DNA of 27,825 nucleotides from Brachyspira sp949287565 (GTDB lineage: Bacteria > Spirochaetota > Brachyspiria > Brachyspirales > Brachyspiraceae), in NCBI RefSeq assembly GCF_036997615.1, contig NZ_JAWLQA010000041.1, one strand, 5' to 3'. This document shows positions 22,532 to 27,825 of the stretch, piece after piece. The first letter of the stretch is position 1. Each line of letters starts with the position of its first letter. The notes beneath the pieces are model-generated. The model saw nothing but the letters and a program-made list of their open reading frames with translations. It was not told the DNA's origin and did not search any database. The translations under genes were made by a program, and so were the position numbers.

Positions 22532-25186
22532 TTATAGAGAAGATAAAACTTCCTCTATACCTTTTAATTTATCTTCAAACTCTTTTTTCTTTCTGTTTTC
22601 TGTGTCAATAGCTTCCTGTTTAGCTTTCTTCATAAAGTTTTCATTAGAAAGTTTTTTGTTTACAGCTTCTAAATCTTTTTTGTAGCCAGCTGCTTCTTTT
22701 TCTAATCTTTTCTTCTCTGCCTCTAAATCTATTATGCCAACAAGATTAACATTGATTTCACCGCCTTCAAATACTTTAACAAATGAACCTTTATTTCTTT
22801 CACTCTCTGCTGAAGAAACTATATTTAATGATTCTGTAAGTGAAAGTGCTGATATAATATCCTTATAGCTTTCTGCAGTATTTTTGAAATAATCTGAAGT
22901 ATAGCGAATTATTACATCAAGTTTTTTGTTTGGAGGCAAATTAAATGATGAGCGTGAATTTCTTATTCCTGAAACAATATCTTGAATCAAGTTGAAATCT
23001 TTTTCTATATCTTCAAATATATATTTAGCATTAGATTTAGGATACTCTCTAATCATCAATGCTTTTGAATCAATATTATGCTTTGGTAAATTAGAGTAAA
23101 TTTCTTCTGTTATAAATGGCATAAATGGGTGAATCATAGCCATTGATTCTTCAAGTACATATAAAAGAACAGCAATAGTTTTTTCTTTTTTGCTTTCGTC
23201 TTTCAAATCAAATTTACTTATCTCTATGTACCAATCACAGAATTCATTCCAATAGAATTTATAAATTGTCTGAGAAGCCTCATCGAATCTATACTCTTTT
23301 AATTTCTGAGTAGTTGATTCAATAGCTTTCTGAAGTCTTGATAATATCCATTTATCTTTATTTTCAAGAGTGTAGCTATCTAAATCTTTTATATTAGCAT
23401 TATCATCAATATTTCCAAAAATATATTTAGCACTGTTGTAAATTTTATTAGCAAACTTTCCGCCCATTTTGAAAAGTTCTCTGTCAAGCCAAATATCCTG
23501 TCCGCCTAATGAAGTTATAAATGATAAAGTAAATCTGAATGCATCAGCTCCATGCTCATCAATAATTTCTATAGGGTCAATACCATTTCCTAAACTCTTA
23601 GACATTTTTCTTCCGATTTTATCTCTTATAAGTCCGTTAAGATAAACATCTTTGAAAGGCACATCATTCATAAAATGAGTTCCTGCCATAATCATTCTAG
23701 CAACCCAGAAGAATAATATATCATAACCTGTAACAAGTGCTGTAGTAGGGTAGAAATATTCTAATTCCTCATTTTTCTCTGGCCATCCGAAAGTAGAGAA
23801 AGGCCATAACCAAGAAGAAAACCAAGTATCAAGCACATCTTCATCTTGATGAATATTTTTAGATTTACACTTAGTACATTCTGTAATATCAGTTTTTGAT
23901 ACCATCATCTCACCACAGTCATCGCAGTACCAAACAGGAATTCTATGCCCCCACCATAATTGTCTGCTTATACACCAATCTCTGATATCAGTCATCCAGT
24001 GATTATAAGTGTTAATCCATCTTTCAGGATAAATTTTTGTATTACCATCATTAACAGCCTTGTATGCTTTTTCTGCTAAAGGCTTCATTTTTACAAACCA
24101 TTGATCGCTGTAATATGGCTCTACAACATTATGACATCTATAACAGTGTCCTACTTGGTGTTTGATATTATCTTTACCAACAAAAGCACCTAATTTTTCA
24201 AGTTCATGTATTATCAAAGCTCTTGCTTCTTTAACTGTTTTACCTTGATAATTAGCAGGTGTATTTTCATTGAATGTGCCGTCTGCATTAAGTATATTTA
24301 TTATTTCTAAATTATGTCTTTGAGCTATAGCAAAGTCATTAGGGTCATGTGCTGGAGTGATTTTTAAAGCTCCTGTACCAAACTCTTTATCAACATAAGT
24401 ATCTTTTACTAGTCTTAATTTTCTGCCTACTATAGGAAGTATTAAAACATCTTGTTCTGTAAGATGTGCATATCTTTCATCATCAGGGTGAACAGCAATA
24501 GCAACGTCAGCCAAAATAGTTTCAGGTCTTGTAGTAGCTATTTCAATATATTCATCTTTTCCTTCTATTTGGTATTTAACATGATATAAAGCACCGGCAA
24601 CTTCTTCATGCTCTACCTCATCATTAGCTAAAGCAGTGCCGCAGCTAGGACAATAGTTAATAAGATATTTGCCTCTATATATTAAACCTTGATTATAAAG
24701 CTCAACAAATACCTCTCTTACAGCATTGCTAAGTCCTTCATCAAGTGTAAATCTTTCTCTGTCCCAATCGCATGAACAGCCTATTTTTTCTAACTGTTTT
24801 ACTATGATAGAGTGATGCTCATTAGCAACTTCCCAAGTTTTTTTAACGAATGCCTCTCTTCCTAAATCATGCTTATTTTTGCCTTCAGCTTTCAATCTTC
24901 TTTCAACAACATTTTGAGTGGCAATACCAGCATGGTCAGTTCCAGGCATCCATAAAGTACATTTTCCAAGCATTCTATGGAATCTTATAAGTATATCCTG
25001 AAGCGTATTATTAAGACCATGTCCCATATGAAGTACGCCTGTAACATTTGGAGGAGGTATGACTATAGAATATGGCTCTTTATTTTTATCCATAACAGCA
25101 TGAAAAAATCCATTCTCTTTCCAGAAATTATATAATTTGTCCTCAATATTTTTAGGGGTGTATGACCCTTCTAAAGTATGTTTCAT
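22532..25186 (-). CDS. valS: Valyl-tRNA synthetase
   Basis: An 884-residue class I synthetase (EC 6.1.1.9) that charges tRNA-Val and edits misactivated threonine. The HIGH motif appears as H-M-G-H in P-P-P-N-V-T-G-V-L-H-M-G-H, and the KMSKS motif as G-R-K-M-S-K-S-L-G-N. Several cysteine pairs may bind zinc: C-P-S-C before the editing domain, C-Y-R-C after it, and C-D-D-C with C-T-K-C further on. The R-D-W-C-I-S-R-Q-L-W-W-G-H stretch is typical. The C-terminal coiled-coil arm of ValS (L-E-A-E-K-K-R-L-E-K-E) is complete. I choose ATG 25186: GGAGG at 25195-25199 is 8 nt upstream. The TTG at 25201 would put the start inside that ribosome site. No T-box leader is seen in the 123-bp upstream gap. 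Confidence 0.98.
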   Translation of the reverse strand: MKHTLEGSYTPKNIEDKLYNFWKENGFFHAVMDKNKEPYSIVIPPPNVTGVLHMGHGLNNTLQDILIRFHRMLGKCTLWMPGTDHAGIATQNVVERRLKAEGKNKHDLGREAFVKKTWEVANEHHSIIVKQLEKIGCSCDWDRERFTLDEGLSNAVREVFVELYNQGLIYRGKYLINYCPSCGTALANDEVEHEEVAGALYHVKYQIEGKDEYIEIATTRPETILADVAIAVHPDDERYAHLTEQDVLILPIVGRKLRLVKDTYVDKEFGTGALKITPAHDPNDFAIAQRHNLEIINILNADGTFNENTPANYQGKTVKEARALIIHELEKLGAFVGKDNIKHQVGHCYRCHNVVEPYYSDQWFVKMKPLAEKAYKAVNDGNTKIYPERWINTYNHWMTDIRDWCISRQLWWGHRIPVWYCDDCGEMMVSKTDITECTKCKSKNIHQDEDVLDTWFSSWLWPFSTFGWPEKNEELEYFYPTTALVTGYDILFFWVARMIMAGTHFMNDVPFKDVYLNGLIRDKIGRKMSKSLGNGIDPIEIIDEHGADAFRFTLSFITSLGGQDIWLDRELFKMGGKFANKIYNSAKYIFGNIDDNANIKDLDSYTLENKDKWILSRLQKAIESTTQKLKEYRFDEASQTIYKFYWNEFCDWYIEISKFDLKDESKKEKTIAVLLYVLEESMAMIHPFMPFITEEIYSNLPKHNIDSKALMIREYPKSNAKYIFEDIEKDFNLIQDIVSGIRNSRSSFNLPPNKKLDVIIRYTSDYFKNTAESYKDIISALSLTESLNIVSSAESERNKGSFVKVFEGGEINVNLVGIIDLEAEKKRLEKEAAGYKKDLEAVNKKLSNENFMKKAKQEAIDTENRKKKEFEDKLKGIEEVLSSL

Positions 25187-25234
25187 ATTCTTTTCCTCCA
25201 ATCAGTCAATAATAATATTAAAAATTGATAATAT

Positions 25235-25262
25235 ATTTTATACTATATAGAATATTTTTCAA
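25235..25262 (-). promoter_or_regulatory. Possible valS promoter
   Basis: On the minus strand TTGAAA (25262-25257) and TAAAAT (25240-25235) are 16 bp apart, in the gap between the tail gene and valS. Both hexamers deviate from consensus. Confidence 0.4.
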
Positions 25263-25309
25263 TTATTAATTTTTATTAAATGATAATTTAAAAATGTTAT
25301 TTGATTTTA

Positions 25310-25612
25310 TTATCTGAATTTATTTTTGAAAGCTTCACGCCATTTTTTTATTGGTATCCACCAAGCTATTTTATTAATATTTTTTTCAGTAGCTTTTATA
25401 ACACCCTTAATTCCGAATATGTAAATATATATATAGTTTTTATTATTATATATACCAAATAGTCTTATCCAATTTTTATTTTCTTCTATTATAGCATTTA
25501 ATTTATTTTCTAATTCTATATTTTTCGATATCAAGGAATACAATAAATTTTCTTTATTAATATCATTTTTTATAACTTTAGGTGAAAAAATAGCATTTTT
25601 TATCCAAGCCAA
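25310..25612 (-). CDS. Detached C-terminal tail of the pyruvyl transferase gene (possible frameshift fragment)
   Basis: A 100-residue frame with no ATG or GTG at all; its only usable start is TTG 25612, inside the end of the preceding gene, and it lacks a ribosome site. Sequence: R-S-L then A-W-I-K-N-A-I-F-S-P-K, a charged helical middle (E-L-E-N-K-L-N-A-I-I-E-E-N), a hydrophobic I-Y-I-Y-I-F-G-I stretch, and the end I-A-W-W-I-P-I-K-K-W-R-E-A-F. That end motif is shared with the N-termini of both GT10 proteins in this window. It overlaps the upstream gene by 13 bp. Adding one A to the A7 run at 25620-25626 fuses the two frames into one protein of about 785 residues. I think it is the displaced tail of the larger protein rather than an independent gene. 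Confidence 0.6.
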   Translation of the reverse strand: MAWIKNAIFSPKVIKNDINKENLLYSLISKNIELENKLNAIIEENKNWIRLFGIYNNKNYIYIYIFGIKGVIKATEKNINKIAWWIPIKKWREAFKNKFR

Positions 25613-27660
25613 AGATCTATTTTTTTATTAATATCTAAATAATCAATTTTTAAATATTTTTCTAAATCATTTTCAATCATATTCAAGTTATGAATTAATC
25701 TTTCTTGTATATTTAATAAATCTAATAAATTTCTTATTCTAAATAATGTACTTGAATAATAATCATTTCTAACGCATATGAATGGTTTATTAAAAATAAT
25801 TGAAAAACAACTTCCATGAAAACCGTCTGTAATAACAAAAAATGCGTTTTTTATAAGAGATAGCCATTGTTCAGGAGTTTCTTGAAAATTAGAATATATT
25901 ATTTTTTTATTTATCTTATTTGCAATATTATTTATTTCTTCTATGTAAAGATTTATATTATAAAGGTAGGCAAATATATAATCTTCTTCTGGTTTTTCTT
26001 TTATAAAGGAATTGATCAAATTATTATATTCTTCTATATCAAGTAAAAATACAGGATCTAAAATAAAATCAGCATTTAAATTTAATTCTTTATTAAAAAA
26101 ATCTGTAGCATAGCTTTCTCTTAATGATATATGATCAAATTGACTAAGATAATTATTGATAAAAACTCTACTTTGAGAATTAATATCATCAACAAAATTA
26201 GAAATGTTATCTCCAAAAGAGGTAGAAATTGCTATTTTTTTCTTTTTATTATCTACAAAATCAAGGAAATATAAATACTTTTTACCAAAAAATGAATTTA
26301 GATCTTTTTCTATTATATCCATATTCCATAATTGATCAGATGCAGTAACAAAACTAATACATTTATCATTTGTACTTTTATCAATTACTTCTATATAATC
26401 ATAGTGCCTAATTGCAAATTTTCTAGCTATACTATTTCTATCTATAAAGAAATTATTAAATTTATAACTATCAATAGGATCTATTACCAATATAGAAAGA
26501 TTTAGTTTTTTTAAAATTTTATATAAAGCATAATAAGTTAATATGGCTCCATAATTAGAGGCAAACCATAGACCTACAAGTCCTATATCAAACTTATTGA
26601 ATATATCATCAAGTTTTTTATTATCTAAATTGTCAAAAAAATATTTTCTGCCATTGAATATATCTATATTACCTTCTAATCCTCCATTAAAATGTTTAAG
26701 TTTTGTAATATTTTTATATTTGAAGTCTTTTTTCATTTTTTGAAAAATTTTGTCACCTTTAGAAGTATTTATTAATATTAAAGATACTCCTTTATTATCA
26801 TTATTTTGTACTCCCCAATAATCTCCAATAGAAATATCTCCAACTCTTTCATATTTTCTATACTTACAATGTAAACATTCTTCTTTTACACTAGTATGCT
26901 CTAAAAAGAGTTTCATATATAAACTATTATTTTCAATATATTCTTTGTTTTTTAGTTTAAAATATATTCCTCCTGTACCCCAACCCAATTTTACTTTATC
27001 TCTAAAACTTATATACTCTATATTTTTTATTTCATTATCAGTAAATATTTCTTTTAAATATTTTCCCCATACTTTTTGAGGAACTATACTATTACAAAAT
27101 AAATCAACTGTAATCAAATCATCATAATCTTTACCCAAATATGAATATAAAGCAGATACTTGACAAGGACATCCTGTAAATAATACTTGTTTTTTTTCAT
27201 TAAGTAATTTTTTTATTTCTATAAAAGTGTTAGCCAAATTACTTTCTATATACTTGGAACCTCTTAATTTATCTAAATCTTTTTTATCATTAATAATTAT
27301 ATGTTCTACTCCAAGCCAATCATCAGTAAAACTAGCTCCGCATACATATCCTTTATTTTCAAATACGTAATTAGCTAATAAAGTAAACATTCCGCCTGAT
27401 GAACTTTTCATTCTTATTTCATCAGAAGCCCTTACATCATATATTTGTTGCTTGAAATCAGTTTTTAAATTATCATTAAGAGCATGGCGTTTTTTTACAC
27501 ATAAACCGCAGTTAGTACATTTATCTTCTAAAACAACAGGATAATGAAACCCTTCTTTAGTTTCAGTCATTTCTATAGCATTGTGAGGACATACATGATA
27601 ACAAACTTTGCATCCTGTACATTCTATTTTATTTAATATATCTATACTGTTATTTTTCAT
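25600..27660 (-). CDS. Ferredoxin / F420-hydrogenase-beta-like / polysaccharide pyruvyl transferase fusion
   Basis: A 686-residue three-part protein. Residues 1-60 form a ferredoxin domain: cluster one has C14, C17, C20 and C24; cluster two has C48, C51 and C54, but the fourth cysteine is R58. About 70-360 matches the coenzyme F420 hydrogenase/dehydrogenase beta subunit type (S-S-S-G-G-M-F-T-L-L near 86-95, G-C-P-C-Q near 163, C-L-H-C-K-Y near 272, G-D-I-S-I-G-D-Y-W-G). From about 364 is a polysaccharide pyruvyl transferase domain (G-L-W-F-A-S-N-Y-G-A-I-L-T-Y-Y, and near the end T-D-G-F-H-G-S-C-F-S-I-I-F-N-K-P-F), which adds ketal pyruvate to surface sugars. Such fusions occur in capsule and exopolysaccharide loci. 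ATG 27660 is chosen because AGGG lies 8 nt upstream; an in-frame ATG at 27681 sits in a terminator T-run. The frame ends early after an A7 run. Confidence 0.88.
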   Translation of the reverse strand: MKNNSIDILNKIECTGCKVCYHVCPHNAIEMTETKEGFHYPVVLEDKCTNCGLCVKKRHALNDNLKTDFKQQIYDVRASDEIRMKSSSGGMFTLLANYVFENKGYVCGASFTDDWLGVEHIIINDKKDLDKLRGSKYIESNLANTFIEIKKLLNEKKQVLFTGCPCQVSALYSYLGKDYDDLITVDLFCNSIVPQKVWGKYLKEIFTDNEIKNIEYISFRDKVKLGWGTGGIYFKLKNKEYIENNSLYMKLFLEHTSVKEECLHCKYRKYERVGDISIGDYWGVQNNDNKGVSLILINTSKGDKIFQKMKKDFKYKNITKLKHFNGGLEGNIDIFNGRKYFFDNLDNKKLDDIFNKFDIGLVGLWFASNYGAILTYYALYKILKKLNLSILVIDPIDSYKFNNFFIDRNSIARKFAIRHYDYIEVIDKSTNDKCISFVTASDQLWNMDIIEKDLNSFFGKKYLYFLDFVDNKKKKIAISTSFGDNISNFVDDINSQSRVFINNYLSQFDHISLRESYATDFFNKELNLNADFILDPVFLLDIEEYNNLINSFIKEKPEEDYIFAYLYNINLYIEEINNIANKINKKIIYSNFQETPEQWLSLIKNAFFVITDGFHGSCFSIIFNKPFICVRNDYYSSTLFRIRNLLDLLNIQERLIHNLNMIENDLEKYLKIDYLDINKKIDLWLG
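25620..25626 (-). repeat. Homopolymer A7 (coding strand) at the pyruvyl-transferase/tail junction
   Basis: Seven A on the minus strand fall in the codons for K-K-I just before the stop of the large gene. Eight A would read K-K-N-R-S-L-A-W-I-K-N-A-I and continue into the downstream frame. Six A would stop at once. Confidence 0.75.
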
Positions 27661-27683
27661 TAATAAAACCCTAAAAAACAAAA

Positions 27684-27732
27684 AAAACCAATGCCCCCAT
27701 ATAGTATTTAACTATATGGAAACATTGGTTTT
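27684..27732. terminator. Bidirectional hairpin in the leader of the pyruvyl transferase gene
   Basis: Outer arms AAAACCAATG (27684-27693) and CATTGGTTTT (27723-27732), and inner arms CCATATAG (27697-27704) and CTATATGG (27712-27719), form a long stem with one CCC/AAA internal loop. On the minus strand a T-run follows directly and then the ribosome site of the pyruvyl transferase gene. It either ends an upstream minus-strand gene lying beyond the window or acts as an attenuator for this one. Confidence 0.75.
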
Positions 27733-27760
27733 ATTTTTATATTATAAAATATAAAATTAT

Positions 27761-27800
27761 GTGTTGTGTTGTGTTGTGTTGTGTTGTGTTGTGTTGTGTT
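27761..27800. repeat. Pentanucleotide tandem repeat (GTGTT)8
   Basis: Eight exact copies of GTGTT, followed by a further GT. On the minus strand it reads AACAC and lies about 100 bp upstream of the pyruvyl transferase start. A perfect TATAAT (27746-27741, minus strand) lies just downstream of it, so the array would overlap or adjoin the -35 region of any promoter there. Confidence 0.95.
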
Positions 27801-27825
27801 GTATTTTATTTAATTTTATATTTTT

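Noticed and set aside
25187..25201. Extended valS start at TTG 25201
   Set aside because: The TTG is part of the sequence TTGGAGG, which is the ribosome site for ATG 25186, at an ideal 8-nt distance.
25187..25309. T-box leader of valS
   Set aside because: The gap is too short and AT-only, with no T-box sequence or specifier stem.
27661..27681. Earlier pyruvyl transferase start at ATG 27681
   Set aside because: It would add seven residues encoded by the T-run after a terminator hairpin and has no ribosome site; ATG 27660 has AGGG at 8 nt.

Overview
The window reads as a piece of a very AT-rich spirochaete chromosome, most probably Brachyspira. The basis is gene content plus base composition: a Vsp-type surface barrel protein, a DUF285/BspA-type surface repeat protein, an Rpn-family nuclease, a TPR/Imm51 accessory cluster and A/T-only intergenic DNA broken by a few GC-rich islands. 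The species cannot be told from the sequence alone. No rRNA, tRNA, CRISPR array, integrase or complete insertion sequence was found.

Layout. 1-3167: an accessory block with a heptanucleotide tandem repeat, an orphan Imm51-type immunity gene, an Rpn PD-(D/E)XK nuclease and a TPR protein, closed by a strong terminator. 3168-3977: a gene-free region with two copies of a composite intergenic element carrying promoter-like pairs, GC-rich patches and stem-conserved hairpins. 3978-7329: flavin reductase, NADP-glutamate dehydrogenase (minus strand), a broken DUF285 surface-protein gene and a GNAT acetyltransferase. 7562-13605: a sodium/phosphate symporter followed by a fucosylation cluster (fcl, gmd, two GT10 fucosyltransferases). 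13608-15000: a lytic transglycosylase (minus) whose best start appears to be ATT. 15389-18702: an Rrf2 regulator, an AbgT transporter and peptidase T. 18770-21483: a Vsp-like surface protein (minus), a candidate 27-aa membrane peptide and a MATE exporter. 21662-22307: a HigBA toxin-antitoxin pair with a 20-bp palindrome in its promoter. 22532-27660, all minus strand: valyl-tRNA synthetase, then a ferredoxin/F420-dehydrogenase/polysaccharide-pyruvyl-transferase fusion with a detached 100-residue tail. The window ends in a GTGTT pentanucleotide repeat.

How the genes work together. gmd and fcl turn GDP-mannose into GDP-L-fucose, and the two GT10 enzymes should transfer fucose to a surface glycan. 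The pyruvyl transferase is probably another surface-polysaccharide gene. Its detached tail ends in the same W-x-I-P-[KR] motif that begins both GT10 proteins. Several surface-related genes carry features that could switch expression: A9 at the start of the first fucosyltransferase, A7 at the pyruvyl-transferase/tail junction, A6 at a frameshift in the DUF285 gene, and short tandem repeats at both window ends. The most interesting theme is therefore possible slippage-based variation of surface glycans and proteins. The second is a family of intergenic hairpins whose stems change in a compensatory way.
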